Positions 24,489 to 34,454 of a stretch of 64,000 nt of DNA are shown here, one piece after another. The DNA comes from Lachnospiraceae bacterium. Its GTDB lineage: Bacteria; Bacillota; Clostridia; Lachnospirales; Lachnospiraceae. Every line of letters starts with the position of its first letter. Within the stretch, counting starts at the first letter, position 1. Under the pieces are notes generated by a model. It was not told the DNA's origin. It made no database searches and worked only from the letters and a program-made list of their open reading frames with translations. The position numbers and the translations under genes were made by a program. Location of the stretch: NCBI GenBank assembly GCA_009774175.1, contig VSNG01000014.1, positions 1 through 64,000 of the forward strand, in the 5' to 3' direction.

Positions 24489-25838
24489 TTAATGGGTCAG
24501 CATTTCCTCTATAAAAATCCCATACCCTTTTGTGGAATCGTTGACCAGCACATGCGTGACCGCACCTGCCAGCTTTCCGTTCTGGATAATGGGGCTGCCG
24601 CTCATACCCTGAATGATCCCGCCCGTCAACGTCAAAAGCTTCTCATCCACCACGCGGATCACAATCCCCCTGTTAACATTTTCCTGATCCAGATTGACTT
24701 CCACTATCTCCACATCATAAAACTCCGGCTCACCCGAGACGGAGCAGATGATCTGTGCAGGTCCCAGCGAAATTTCCTGTTTCAGGGCAATGGGAATGGG
24801 ATCATAAACGGAGTTTTCCATTAGTTCCTCATCACAGATACCGAAGATTCCTGCCGCTGTGTTCTCCGTGATCTCTCCGATCACATTTTCGCTGTCATAC
24901 TCGATGTACCCCGTCAGTTCTCCGGGCGCGCCGTTGGCGCCTCTGGTAATGCCCACAATCTCCGTCTTGTAGAGCGTTCCCTCCTCCAGATTCATCAAAA
25001 TGGAAGTATCCACATCATTGATTCCATGACCCAGCGCGCCAAAAGTACTGTCCGCTCCTTCATAAGTCATGGTTCCGATTCCCTGCGCGTTATCCCTGAT
25101 CCAGATTCCGAGCTTCCACTCCTCCATGCGGTTTTTATCCGCGTTTATCATAACATCCGTTACTTCATTATTTCTTCTGATGGTGAGAACCATATCCTCT
25201 CCCGCTGAGTCCTCTACCATGCTGATGAACTGCTTTTTGTTTTCTACCGCCTCGCCGTTGCACTTCAAAATATAATCGCCTTTTTGCAGTACATATTTAG
25301 CCGGTGATACATTGTCGCCTCCGCTGCTTTCAAACTCGCCGATCCCAACCACCAGCACACCGTCCGTCTTTACATAAATACCAATGGGCATCCCGGAAGG
25401 AATCAGCAGCTTATCCTGAATCACTTCCACGTCCACCTGTTTATAAGGTAACACGCCGAACAGCTTCAGCTCCATCTGGTAGGCGTCAATCTCATTTGCC
25501 CTGAATTTCACCGTATGGGCAAAATCTACATGAATGCTCTTTGCCTTCTCCTCCTCCATGGCCAGAAGATAGGCTTCCTGCTCCTCCTCCGACAGATCCG
25601 TCACAGTGGCCACCGGCGCCGCCTCCTGAGGCGTCCGGTAAATCTCCCCGGACACCGGAACCCGAAAATTAAACTCCTGCTCCACACCGGCGCGTATTCG
25701 GATTTGGGACGGGATTTTATTTAAATAGGAGAAATACAGTGTGAGAAAAATTCCCGCCACCCCCGCCAGAAGCAGCATCCACAAAAAAAATCTGTATTTT
25801 TTCTCCTGTTTTCCGGTCATATATATTGAATCGCTCAC
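24489..25838 (-). CDS. spoIVB: SpoIVB intramembrane-signalling serine peptidase
   Basis: The 449-residue protein has an N-terminal membrane anchor (FLWMLLLAGVAGIFLTLYF), a PDZ domain (about 185-260, around QKGDYILKCNGEAVENK) and an S55 peptidase domain with His in GALGHGINDVDTS and the nucleophile in IQGMSGSPIIQNGKLAG. In sporulating bacteria it is secreted across the inner forespore membrane and cleaves SpoIVFA to activate sigma-K processing. The start is probably the GTG at 25836-25838. It follows recN by 68 bp, as usual, but spo0A does not come next. Confidence 0.95.
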   Translation of the reverse strand: MSDSIYMTGKQEKKYRFFLWMLLLAGVAGIFLTLYFSYLNKIPSQIRIRAGVEQEFNFRVPVSGEIYRTPQEAAPVATVTDLSEEEQEAYLLAMEEEKAKSIHVDFAHTVKFRANEIDAYQMELKLFGVLPYKQVDVEVIQDKLLIPSGMPIGIYVKTDGVLVVGIGEFESSGGDNVSPAKYVLQKGDYILKCNGEAVENKKQFISMVEDSAGEDMVLTIRRNNEVTDVMINADKNRMEEWKLGIWIRDNAQGIGTMTYEGADSTFGALGHGINDVDTSILMNLEEGTLYKTEIVGITRGANGAPGELTGYIEYDSENVIGEITENTAAGIFGICDEELMENSVYDPIPIALKQEISLGPAQIICSVSGEPEFYDVEIVEVNLDQENVNRGIVIRVVDEKLLTLTGGIIQGMSGSPIIQNGKLAGAVTHVLVNDSTKGYGIFIEEMLTH

Positions 25839-25906
25839 TCTTCACATCCTCGCCTTCCTTCTGTGTACACAGTATATCCGTTTTAGTATGTGAAGAAACC
25901 GATTTT

Positions 25907-27586
25907 TTATCGCTTATTTTTTTCTGCCAATTCTTTCATTTCTCTGGCATTTTGCAAAGCGCTTGGCGTTATCTCATCTCCTCCCAGCATTCTCGCCAGC
26001 TCTTCCACGCTCTCCTTTGGTAAAAGCTCCCTGATCTGTGTTGTGGACCGGCTGTCCACAACCTGCTTTTCTATCATAAAGTGGGTATCTGCCATGGCCG
26101 CAATCTGAGGCAGGTGCGTAATGCAGATCAGCTGATGATCCTTCCCCAGAATACCCATTTTCTCTGATACCTTCCAGGCGGTTCTTCCACTGATACCCGC
26201 ATCAATCTCATCAAAAATTAAGGTTTCGATCCGATCCTTGTCCGCAAGCACCGTCTTAAGCGCCAGCATGATACGGGAAAGCTCACCGCCGCTGGCCACC
26301 TGTGCCAGTTCCCTGACCGGCTCCCCGGGATTGGTGGAAATCAGAAAGGCAGCCTCATCAAAGCCGTTTTCTCCCAGCCTGCCTTCCGATCCGTCTACCC
26401 GAATTTCAAACACAGCCTGTTCAAAATTAAGATCAAGAAGCGCCTGCCGCATCTGCTTTGCCAGTGTCTGCGCATTCTGTGTCCGAAGCTTTGAAACCTC
26501 GTTTGCAAGCGCAAGCGCCCTTTTTTCAAGCGCCGCCGTCTCACGCAAAAGCGCCGCTCTGTAAGCGTCATAATCCTGATACTTCTCTATGATTTCCCGC
26601 GCGCGTGCCTGATATTCCTGTATTTCTTCCACGGTATTGCCATATTTTGCCTTTAAATGATTGATAAGATTTAAACGCTCCTGAATCTGTTCAAACTGCC
26701 CCGCGTCAAATTCCAGTTCGGAAAGATATGCCGCCATGCCTCTGTTATAATCGTTCAGCAGGCCGTCAATATCCAAAAGCTGCCTCTCATACTCCTGCAG
26801 CGTTTCATCGTAGGCGGATACCGTTCTGATTTCCCTGATGGCTCTGGCTATGGCGCTTCCCGCCCCGCCATCCTCGTAACCGCAAAGGCTGTGGGCATTG
26901 ACCGCGGCTTCGCTGATCTTTCTTGCGTTGCTCATTTTCCGATAAGTCTTCTCAAGCTCCTCATCCTCCCCGTCCGTAAGGGCCGCCGCTTCAATCTCCT
27001 GACACTCAAATTCCGCAAGAGAGCTCTCTCTTTTTCGCGTTTCCTCGTCCACTTCATTCTCGGACAGCTCTCTCTTTTTCTGCCGGTATTGCCCGTAGAC
27101 TTCCCGCAGCTTCTCCTTTTTTTGTGCAAGAGCCGCCCCGGCATAGGTATCCAGAATTTCAAGCTGTCTGGAAGCCTTTAACAGCGACTGATGCTCATGC
27201 TGTCCATGTATATCAATCAAAATATCCGCAAGCTGCCTGAGCTGTCTGGCCGTCACCGTCTCCCCGCACACTCTGCACTGGCTGCGATTCTCCATGATCT
27301 TCCTTTGCAGGATAATCTGCCCTTCCTCAAGCGGAAGCTCCAGCTTGCTGACCGCCCGAATCTGCTCCTGATCCTCCAGCGTAAAAACCAGCTCCACCAG
27401 CGCATACTCCGCCCCGGAGCGGATCATGTCCTTATCCGCCTTGGCGCCAAGCGCAAGATTGATGGAACCGATAATAATGGACTTGCCGGCGCCGGTCTCC
27501 CCGGTGAGAATATTAAGCCCCCTGCCAAAAGTAACCTCCGCCTCGTCAATCAATGCCAGATTTTTCACATGTAAGCTCTGTAACAT
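25907..27586 (-). CDS. recN: RecN DNA repair ATPase
   Basis: The 559-residue SMC-like protein begins MLQSLHVKNLALIDEAEV with the Walker A GETGAGKSII at about 29-38, a long coiled-coil centre (about 150-360), and the C-terminal ABC signature and Walker B (VASGGELSRIMLAL; TLIFDEIDAGISGRTA). RecN acts early in double-strand break repair. It begins directly after the argR stop, separated only by the ribosome site. The argR-recN-spoIVB order is conserved in Clostridia. Confidence 0.96.
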   Translation of the reverse strand: MLQSLHVKNLALIDEAEVTFGRGLNILTGETGAGKSIIIGSINLALGAKADKDMIRSGAEYALVELVFTLEDQEQIRAVSKLELPLEEGQIILQRKIMENRSQCRVCGETVTARQLRQLADILIDIHGQHEHQSLLKASRQLEILDTYAGAALAQKKEKLREVYGQYRQKKRELSENEVDEETRKRESSLAEFECQEIEAAALTDGEDEELEKTYRKMSNARKISEAAVNAHSLCGYEDGGAGSAIARAIREIRTVSAYDETLQEYERQLLDIDGLLNDYNRGMAAYLSELEFDAGQFEQIQERLNLINHLKAKYGNTVEEIQEYQARAREIIEKYQDYDAYRAALLRETAALEKRALALANEVSKLRTQNAQTLAKQMRQALLDLNFEQAVFEIRVDGSEGRLGENGFDEAAFLISTNPGEPVRELAQVASGGELSRIMLALKTVLADKDRIETLIFDEIDAGISGRTAWKVSEKMGILGKDHQLICITHLPQIAAMADTHFMIEKQVVDSRSTTQIRELLPKESVEELARMLGGDEITPSALQNAREMKELAEKNKR

Positions 27587-28036
27587 CTACCCCACCATCC
27601 TGCCAATCTTCTCCATCACGATCCTGGCGTCCTGCACGTTCCTCATGGCCATCATCACCGTATTATCCCCGGCAATGCAGCCCACGACCTCCTCTATGCT
27701 CATGGCGTCCACTGCGGCCGCCACCGCCATTGCCATGCCGGACACCGTCTTCAGCACAAGAAGGTTCTGGGCCAGATCCATGGACACATACCCCTCTTTC
27801 AACACCCGCGCATACTTGTCTCCCAGCTGAACTTCCTCCCCCTGAAAAGCCACATACTTCTGCTTTCCCCTGCCGTTGGGAATTTTGGACAGCTTTAACT
27901 CCCTGATGTCTCTGGACACCGTAGCCTGAGTTACTTCATAGCCGTCAGCCCGCAGACGGTCCACCAGCTCTTCCTGTGTTTCCACTTCATACCGGGTGAT
28001 CAGATCTATAATTTTTTCATGTCTCTTTTTTTTCAT
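27587..28036 (-). CDS. argR: arginine repressor ArgR/AhrC
   Basis: The 149-residue regulator has the winged-helix N-terminus (MKKKRHEKIIDLITRYEVET; ATVSRDIRELKLSKIP) and the C-terminal arginine-binding trimerisation domain with GCIAGDNTVMMAMRN. It controls arginine synthesis and breakdown genes and is placed between nadK and recN as in many Firmicutes. Confidence 0.95.
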   Translation of the reverse strand: MKKKRHEKIIDLITRYEVETQEELVDRLRADGYEVTQATVSRDIRELKLSKIPNGRGKQKYVAFQGEEVQLGDKYARVLKEGYVSMDLAQNLLVLKTVSGMAMAVAAAVDAMSIEEVVGCIAGDNTVMMAMRNVQDARIVMEKIGRMVG

Positions 28037-28057
28037 TACATACTTTAATCCTTTTCT

Positions 28058-28888
28058 CTATGTTTCACTCATCTTTTTATGAAGGATGGAAAGAAAACTC
28101 TCCGTATTCAGCCGCACGATCCCGGTGGTTCTTTGCGCCCTGCGGATCACAAGGCGGTCTCCCGTGCGCAGCGCCTCTTTATGGCTTCCGTCAAAATTAG
28201 CCTCCACCACCTGCTCATGTCCGTCCTTTCCAGGGGGAATTTCCACAATGATCTCATCCTCCGGCGCAAACACAATGCTGCGGGTATTTAATGTGTGGGG
28301 ACAGATCGGCGTCAGAAGCAGGAGTCTGGCCGACGGTTCCACTATGGGGCCGCCCGCCGAAAGATTGTAGCCCGTGGAGCCGGTGGGCGTTGCCACAATC
28401 ACGCCGTCCGCACAATAATCGTTTAAAAAGCGGTCGTTCACATAGATACGGACGTTTAGGATCTGCAACGAACCGCAACGCGAAATCACAATATCGTTTA
28501 ACGCATACTGCTCCTCCAAAGCCCCGGCCATTCTACCCGTAAGCATCATACGCTCTTCCCTGACAAACTCGTCCGCAAGCAGCTTTTCAATGGCTTCCTC
28601 CGCACAGGCGCTCTCCACTTCCGCCAGATATCCCAGCGTTCCCAGGTTAATGCCCAAAAGAGGAATCCTGCTGTCGGTAATATTTCTGGCCGCCCGAAGA
28701 AGGGTGCCGTCTCCGCCCAGCACAAGCGCGCAGTCCACGCCTGCTTCTCCCTGCGCTTCCAGCGCCTGCTTCTCGTTCGCAACACAGACAGCCTCGCCGC
28801 CCCGTTTTTCTATAACATCTGCTATTTTTTTGGTGAACACACCCTGAGGATCTTTCGCCTCATTGGTGATCAGGAAAAACCGTTTCAT
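28058..28888 (-). CDS. nadK: NAD kinase
   Basis: The 276-residue enzyme phosphorylates NAD to NADP. It has the GGDGT motif (LVLGGDGTLLRAARN, about 56-70) and the NE/D and glycine-rich block (VIVATPTGSTGYNLSAGGPI). It overlaps the upstream tlyA gene by ATGA and precedes argR by 21 bp. Confidence 0.96.
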   Translation of the reverse strand: MKRFFLITNEAKDPQGVFTKKIADVIEKRGGEAVCVANEKQALEAQGEAGVDCALVLGGDGTLLRAARNITDSRIPLLGINLGTLGYLAEVESACAEEAIEKLLADEFVREERMMLTGRMAGALEEQYALNDIVISRCGSLQILNVRIYVNDRFLNDYCADGVIVATPTGSTGYNLSAGGPIVEPSARLLLLTPICPHTLNTRSIVFAPEDEIIVEIPPGKDGHEQVVEANFDGSHKEALRTGDRLVIRRAQRTTGIVRLNTESFLSILHKKMSET

Positions 28889-29787
28889 ACGCTTTTTGCC
28901 TCATCCAGCGCCTGATGCGCCTCCTCAACCAGTTCCCTTATCCGCGCCGCCTGCTCCTCCTGCCGGGATATGCCGCCCCCATTTACCAGAAGCTCTGCAA
29001 GCGCCGTCTCCGCCTCTTTTTCAGACAGTTCCAGAATTTCCGCCGAAATCTCCGGCCGCTTTTCCAGCCAAAGCAGATATTCAATGTTGCCCTCCGGCCC
29101 CTTGATCGGGGAAAAGGTAAACCCGCTCACAGAGAAACCGATCATATCTGCATAATCCACCACTTTATGCACTACCTCGGCATGCACCTTTTTATCCCGT
29201 ACCACACCTTTTTTACCCACTTTATTGCGGCCCGCCTCAAACTGTGGCTTAATCAGGCACACCATCTGTCCCTGCGCCCGCAAAAGCTGTCTGGCCGGTA
29301 TCAGGATCTTCGTAAGAGAGATAAAGGAAACGTCCACGGAAGCAAAATCAATGGGTTCCTTAATATCCTCTCCAGTCACATAGCGGAAATTCGTCTTCTC
29401 CATACAGACCACCCGCTCGTCGCTTCGAAGCTTCCAATCCAGCTGTCCGTGCCCCACGTCAATGGCGTACACTCTGGCCGCACCGTTTTGCAGCATACAA
29501 TCCGTAAAACCGCCGGTGGAAGCGCCAATATCCATGCATACCCGCCCCTGTAATCCAATCGGAAACTGCTCCATGGCCCGCGCAAGCTTTAACCCGCCGC
29601 GGCTCACATAGGGGAGCGCTTTTCCTTTCACCTCAATCTTTATCTTACTTTCGTCAAACAGGGTGCCCGCCTTGTCCTCCCGCTGGTTATCCACAAACAC
29701 GCTGCCCGCCATAAGAAGGGCCTTTGCCTTTTCTCTGGACTTTGCAAAACCCTGTCTGACCAAAATCACATCCAGTCTTTCCTTCAT
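28885..29787 (-). CDS. tlyA: TlyA-family rRNA 2'-O-methyltransferase (hemolysin A type)
   Basis: The 300-residue protein has an N-terminal S4 RNA-binding domain (KERLDVILVRQGFAKSREKA) and a FtsJ-like methyltransferase domain with the SAM motif VCMDIGASTGGFTDC at about 83-97 and ASVDVSFISL. TlyA methylates C1409 (16S) and, in some species, C1920 (23S) 2'-O positions. It overlaps both dxs and nadK by ATGA. Confidence 0.93.
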   Translation of the reverse strand: MKERLDVILVRQGFAKSREKAKALLMAGSVFVDNQREDKAGTLFDESKIKIEVKGKALPYVSRGGLKLARAMEQFPIGLQGRVCMDIGASTGGFTDCMLQNGAARVYAIDVGHGQLDWKLRSDERVVCMEKTNFRYVTGEDIKEPIDFASVDVSFISLTKILIPARQLLRAQGQMVCLIKPQFEAGRNKVGKKGVVRDKKVHAEVVHKVVDYADMIGFSVSGFTFSPIKGPEGNIEYLLWLEKRPEISAEILELSEKEAETALAELLVNGGGISRQEEQAARIRELVEEAHQALDEAKSV

Positions 29788-31667
29788 AACGCCTGCCTGC
29801 CCGTCACCGCCTGCCAGGAAGAAACAACCTTCTCCTCCACCGTAACTGCGTCAATCCCGGTCTCTTTCTTCAAAAGCTCCACATTGCCATGCTCCACATA
29901 CTCATCGGGTATGGCAATCCCAAGCACACGCGTCTCCACAGCAAGGGAATCCACAAATTCCCTCACATGCTCGCCAAATCCGCCGCAGGACACATTCTCC
30001 TCCATCGTAACTATCAGCTTATGAGTCTTACATGCCTCTCTGATCAGCTCTTCATCAATGGGCTTGACGAATCTGGCGTTTACCAGCGAACAGGATAAGC
30101 CTCTTTCCTTTAACTTTTCCCTTACCGTAAGCGCCACTTTCACCATACTGCCCACTGCCAGCAAAAGGATCCCGCTCTCCGTAAAAATCGGCTCGGCTTT
30201 TCCGTAAACAATGGGCGCCCTGTTTTCCTTTAATCCGTCAAAGGCTTCGCCTCTGGGATACCGAATGGCAATGGGGCCGTCAAATTCCACCGCAAATTTG
30301 ATCATGTCGGAAAGCTCCCACTTATTCTTTGGCGCCATAACGTGCATGTTCGGAATGGAGGAAAGAAAGGAAAGATCAAACAGTCCCTGATGGGTCTCCC
30401 CGTCGCTGCCCACAAGTCCCGCCCTGTCGATACAGAATACCACCGGCAGATTCTGAATACAGACGTCGTGAAGAATCTGGTCATAGGCCCTTTGCAGGAA
30501 GGAGGAGTAAATGGCCACAATAGGTTTGAGGCCGCCCGCCGCCAGACCAGCCGCAAAGGTCACTGCATGTTCTTCGGCGATGCCCACGTCAAAGAAACGA
30601 TCCGGGTACATATTTCGGAACCGTTTCAGCCCCGTACCGTCGGGCATGGCCGCCGTAATGGCCACTACCTTTTCATCCCGCTGCCCCAGCTTGCACATCA
30701 CCGTGGAAAAAATATCCGTGTAATTTGCCTTCGTTCTGGGAGAACTGGGGATTCCCGTCTCGATATCGAAAGGCTCCGCCCCGTGAAATCTGGCAGGGTG
30801 ACGCTCCGCCGGCGCGTAGCCCTTTCCCTTCTGGGTAATCACATGGACAAGCACCGCCTTCTTGACCTTTCTGGCTTCCTTGAATATATGTACCATTTCC
30901 GAAATATTATGTCCGTCCACAGGTCCCAGATAGGTGATACCCATATCTTCAAAAAACATACCCGGCACTACCAGATGCTTAAAACTGCTTTTGGCGCGCC
31001 GGATCTGGCTCACCACCTTATCCCCGTAACCCGGTTTGCCGCGCAGGGAATTATAAATCCCCTCCTTCAGATCCAGATACATATCCGCCGTCCTGATGTT
31101 GTTCAGATATTTGGAAATGCCGCCCACATTCTCGGAAATCGACATGTCGTTATCATTTAACACGATAATGAAATTTGTTTCCAGCCGTGAAGCGTTATTT
31201 AACGCCTCATATGCCATGCCGCCCGTAAGGGATCCGTCCCCGATCACGGACACGATGGTGTTACTTTTTCCCTGAATGTCCCTGGCCTTGACCATGCCGA
31301 GGCCTGCCGATATGGAAGTGGAGCTATGGCCGGTATCAAAACAGTCGCAGTCGCTCTCCTTTCTTTTCGGGAAGCCGCTTATACCGCCAAATTTGCGCAG
31401 ATTCACAAATCCGTCCCGGCGGCCGGTCAAAATCTTGTGCGTGTAGGACTGATGCCCCACATCCCAGATCAGTTTATCTTCCGGCAGATTTAAAAACAGG
31501 TGGAGCGCCATGGTAAGCTCCACCGCTCCCAGATTGGATCCGAGATGCCCTCCTGTCACGCTGATTGACTGAATCAGGAATTTTCTGATCTCCTCCGCCA
31601 GAATACCGTAATCGTCCGGCGCAATCTGTTTGATATCGTTTGTCTGTGTTATCTGTTCCAGCAACAT
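29784..31667 (-). CDS. dxs: 1-deoxy-D-xylulose-5-phosphate synthase
   Basis: The 627-residue thiamine-diphosphate enzyme condenses pyruvate with glyceraldehyde-3-phosphate in the first step of the MEP isoprenoid pathway. The N-terminal TPP motif GDGSLTGGMAYEALNNA, the His in SVTGGHLGSNLG, and the transketolase pyrimidine (FDVGIAEEHAVTFAAGLA) and C-terminal domains are all present. It follows ispA by 10 bp, so prenyl precursor and chain synthesis are encoded together. Confidence 0.97.
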   Translation of the reverse strand: MLLEQITQTNDIKQIAPDDYGILAEEIRKFLIQSISVTGGHLGSNLGAVELTMALHLFLNLPEDKLIWDVGHQSYTHKILTGRRDGFVNLRKFGGISGFPKRKESDCDCFDTGHSSTSISAGLGMVKARDIQGKSNTIVSVIGDGSLTGGMAYEALNNASRLETNFIIVLNDNDMSISENVGGISKYLNNIRTADMYLDLKEGIYNSLRGKPGYGDKVVSQIRRAKSSFKHLVVPGMFFEDMGITYLGPVDGHNISEMVHIFKEARKVKKAVLVHVITQKGKGYAPAERHPARFHGAEPFDIETGIPSSPRTKANYTDIFSTVMCKLGQRDEKVVAITAAMPDGTGLKRFRNMYPDRFFDVGIAEEHAVTFAAGLAAGGLKPIVAIYSSFLQRAYDQILHDVCIQNLPVVFCIDRAGLVGSDGETHQGLFDLSFLSSIPNMHVMAPKNKWELSDMIKFAVEFDGPIAIRYPRGEAFDGLKENRAPIVYGKAEPIFTESGILLLAVGSMVKVALTVREKLKERGLSCSLVNARFVKPIDEELIREACKTHKLIVTMEENVSCGGFGEHVREFVDSLAVETRVLGIAIPDEYVEHGNVELLKKETGIDAVTVEEKVVSSWQAVTGRQAL

Positions 31668-31677
31668 AGTATGCCCC

Positions 31678-32580
31678 TTATTTTTCTCTGTAGATCAACT
31701 GTTCCACCAACTGTTCCAGAAAGAGATTTCTTCTGTCAAAAGACTGTAAGATTGCGACCGCCTCTCTGGAGAGCTCTTCCACCTGTCTTTTGGACGCCTC
31801 CAGACCATGCATGGTCACATAGGTAAGCTTATGATTTTTCTCATCGCTTCCCACCGGCTTGCCAAGTACATCCGTGCTGCTTATCACATCCAGAATATCG
31901 TCCTGAATCTGAAAGGCAACGCCGATGTTTTCCGCACACTTCTCCAGTTTACGCACCGCTTCCTCGTCCGCGCCGGCAAGCACGGCTCCTATGGTCATCG
32001 CCGCCTGAATGAGCGCTGCGGTCTTATTGCGGTGAATGAAAAGAAGGGTTTCCTTTGTCACTTCCGCTTCCGGCTTCTCTGCCAGAAGATCGGCGCACTG
32101 CCCGCCGATCATCCCGTAAACCCCCGCTTTACGGCTCAGAATATTCATAGCGCATTCCGTGCGCTCATAATCCTCCAGCGTCACCGCTTTACGAAACGCG
32201 CGAAGAGCCGTCTCAAAAGCATAATTTAAAAGGCCGTCCCCCGCAATCACGGCAATATCTTCCCCGTAAACTACGTGAGTGGTTTTCCTTCCTCTGCGGT
32301 AATCGTCATTATCCAACGCAGGCAGATCGTCGTGTATGAGGGAGTAGGTATGAATAAACTCGATAGCCGCCATAAAACAGGAGAGGCTCTCCCCCGCCTC
32401 CCCAAACAAAGCCGCAGTCTCCGCCATCAAAAGCGGCCGCAGCCTCTTACCGCCTGCCGATACCGCGTACTCCATGGCCTCCAGCACCTTGCTCTGGAAT
32501 CCCTCCGGCGCGGGCAGGTAAGCTGCCAGTATTTTTTTCACTTCCCCGGTCTTTTTCTTAAGCTCTTCCTCAAAATTCAT
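31678..32580 (-). CDS. ispA: polyprenyl synthetase (geranyl/farnesyl diphosphate synthase type)
   Basis: This is an all-helical trans-prenyltransferase of about 300 residues with the two aspartate-rich motifs (SLIHDDLPALDNDDYRRG and FQIQDDILDV). It makes short-chain prenyl diphosphates for undecaprenol and quinone synthesis. The ATG at 32580 (MNFEEELKKK) is preferred because GGTGG lies five bases upstream; an ATG at 32592 has no room for a site. It overlaps the end of xseB. Confidence 0.94.
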   Translation of the reverse strand: MNFEEELKKKTGEVKKILAAYLPAPEGFQSKVLEAMEYAVSAGGKRLRPLLMAETAALFGEAGESLSCFMAAIEFIHTYSLIHDDLPALDNDDYRRGRKTTHVVYGEDIAVIAGDGLLNYAFETALRAFRKAVTLEDYERTECAMNILSRKAGVYGMIGGQCADLLAEKPEAEVTKETLLFIHRNKTAALIQAAMTIGAVLAGADEEAVRKLEKCAENIGVAFQIQDDILDVISSTDVLGKPVGSDEKNHKLTYVTMHGLEASKRQVEELSREAVAILQSFDRRNLFLEQLVEQLIYREK

Positions 32581-32815
32581 CCAGTCCACCATCCTCGTTA
32601 ATCTTCAGCACTTTCTTCTCCACCCGGTCGATGGTCTCATTGCATTTTGCCAGAAGCGACATTCCCCGGTTATAGGCCGCAAAGGATTCCTCCAGCGTAA
32701 TGTCCTCCGTTTCCAGACTGTCGATCACTTCCTCAATCCGGGCAAATGCCTCCTCCAAGGATAACTCCTGTTCTTTTTCCGCTTTACTTTCCTCTTTCTT
32801 CTTCGCCATTTTCAA
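32570..32815 (-). CDS. xseB: exodeoxyribonuclease VII small subunit
   Basis: The 81-residue protein has the XseB core SLEEAFARIEEVIDSLETED, then ITLEESFAAYNRGM. It pairs with XseA to degrade single-stranded DNA. An acidic-basic N-terminal stretch of about 18 residues precedes the core. It overlaps xseA by 32 bp and ispA by 11 bp. Confidence 0.94.
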   Translation of the reverse strand: MKMAKKKEESKAEKEQELSLEEAFARIEEVIDSLETEDITLEESFAAYNRGMSLLAKCNETIDRVEKKVLKINEDGGLDEF

Positions 32816-34013
32816 CCTCCTGCACCCTGGCCAGAAGACTGCCGTCCTTTACATAAACCCTGACCTGTTCCCCCACATCCACCTGATTCACGGAGGAAAG
32901 GGTCCTTCCAGAAGCATCCGCCGCATAGGCATATCCCTGACTCAGCTTGTCAAGGGGAGAAAGGCCCTTCATATGCTCTGCATAAAGCGCCAGCCTGTGC
33001 CTCGTCTCCTGCAGCCGCCTCTCCATGGCTGCCTGCAGTCGCTCCTCCAAAGACAGAGCCGTCGTCTTTTTCATACGAAGAACGTTCAGGGGACTCAGGT
33101 ATTTCAGACGCACGCCATACTGTCCAAGCCTGCCGCGGCAGTTCTGTATGGTACGCCTGCACAGATGCTGCATGGTGCAGGCATATTCCGCCATCTGCTC
33201 CTCCACCCGTACGAAATCGCAGACCGCCAGTTCCGCCGCCGCGGATGGCGTGGGCGCCCGCAGATCGGCCACAAAATCCGTAATGGTTACATCCGTCTCA
33301 TGTCCTACGGCTGAGATAATGGGAATACTACAGTCAAAGACAGCCTGCGCCACTGCCTCCTCATTAAAGGCCCAAAGATCTTCAATGGAGCCGCCGCCTC
33401 TGCCCACAATCATCACGTCCACCTTCTGCCTTTCCAACGCGTGAATGCCGTTTATAATGCTGGGTACAGCGGCCTCTCCCTGTACAATGGCCGGATAAAG
33501 AATGATCTGCACATAGGGATTTCTTCTGGAAGCAACATTTATAATGTCCCGCACCGCCGCTCCCGTCTGCGCGGTCACAACTCCCAGTGTCCTGACATAA
33601 CGGGGAATGGGCTGTTTGTATTGTTCGGCAAACATCCCCCGCTCCGCAAGCTCCCTTTTCAGACGCTCATATTTCTCATACAGGGCGCCTACGCCGTCAA
33701 GTTCTATCTCTCTGGCATAGAGCTGGTATTTCCCATCGCGTTCGTAGACGTCCACACTGCCGCCTGCGATCACCTGCTGTCCCTCCGCCAGACGAAAGGA
33801 CAGGCCTTTTCTGTCAGAGGAAAACATAACGCACGATATGGTGCCCTTCGCGTCCTTCAGGGTAAAATAGATATGCCCGGAAGAATGATATTTACAATTA
33901 CTGACCTCGCCCCGAATGCGGATCTTCTGCAACATAAAATCCTGTGTGAACATATTCCTGATGTAGGAATTTACCTGTGCAACCGTATATACATTCTGCA
34001 TACGAACCACCAC
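32784..34013 (-). CDS. xseA: exodeoxyribonuclease VII large subunit
   Basis: The 409-residue subunit has an N-terminal OB fold (IRIRGEVSNCKYHSSGHIYF, then TLKDAKG) and the catalytic domain (VDVMIVGRGGGSIEDLWAFN; SAVGHETDVTITDFVADLRA), followed by a coiled coil and a C-terminal segment (LSPLDKLSQGYAYA). It nicks and trims single-stranded DNA to oligonucleotides. The start may be four codons later, at MQNVYTVAQ. Confidence 0.95.
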   Translation of the reverse strand: MVVRMQNVYTVAQVNSYIRNMFTQDFMLQKIRIRGEVSNCKYHSSGHIYFTLKDAKGTISCVMFSSDRKGLSFRLAEGQQVIAGGSVDVYERDGKYQLYAREIELDGVGALYEKYERLKRELAERGMFAEQYKQPIPRYVRTLGVVTAQTGAAVRDIINVASRRNPYVQIILYPAIVQGEAAVPSIINGIHALERQKVDVMIVGRGGGSIEDLWAFNEEAVAQAVFDCSIPIISAVGHETDVTITDFVADLRAPTPSAAAELAVCDFVRVEEQMAEYACTMQHLCRRTIQNCRGRLGQYGVRLKYLSPLNVLRMKKTTALSLEERLQAAMERRLQETRHRLALYAEHMKGLSPLDKLSQGYAYAADASGRTLSSVNQVDVGEQVRVYVKDGSLLARVQEVENGEEERGK

Positions 34014-34043
34014 TTTGAAGCGAATTTCAAATCTGTATCTGTC

Positions 34044-34445
34044 TTAAGCAAATTTGGCCAAAACACCGTTCACAAATCCAAAGGAAGCATCCTGACCGAA
34101 TTTTTTTGCAAGCTCAACCGCTTCATTAATCGCAACACCCGTGGGAACATCCTCGTCATAACAGATCTCGTAGACGGCCAGACGCAGGATGGTAAGATCA
34201 ACCTTGCTCATTCTGCCGGTGTCCCACCCCTTTGCCTTTTCATTCAGCCTGGAATCAATTTCAGACAGCTTTTCAGAAATTTTGTGATATTTATCTGCAA
34301 TATAGGCAGCATCCTCATCCTTTGCGGCTTCCTCATCCTCAAAGAACAGCTGCTCCTGCTCCGGCATGTCCTCCATTTTATTAAATTCCACCCGAAACAA
34401 CAGCTTAAATATCTGCTCGCGCAACTCTCTTCTGCTCATATCCAA
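34044..34445 (-). CDS. nusB: transcription antitermination factor NusB
   Basis: The 133-residue helical protein starts MSRREL-type (MDMSRRELREQIFKLLFRVE) and has the C-terminal block VAINEAVELAKKFGQDA and FVNGVLAKFA. NusB binds boxA RNA with NusE to prevent early termination in rRNA operons. It lies between the Asp23 gene and xseA, the common clostridial arrangement. Confidence 0.94.
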   Translation of the reverse strand: MDMSRRELREQIFKLLFRVEFNKMEDMPEQEQLFFEDEEAAKDEDAAYIADKYHKISEKLSEIDSRLNEKAKGWDTGRMSKVDLTILRLAVYEICYDEDVPTGVAINEAVELAKKFGQDASFGFVNGVLAKFA

Positions 34446-34454
34446 ACACTCGCC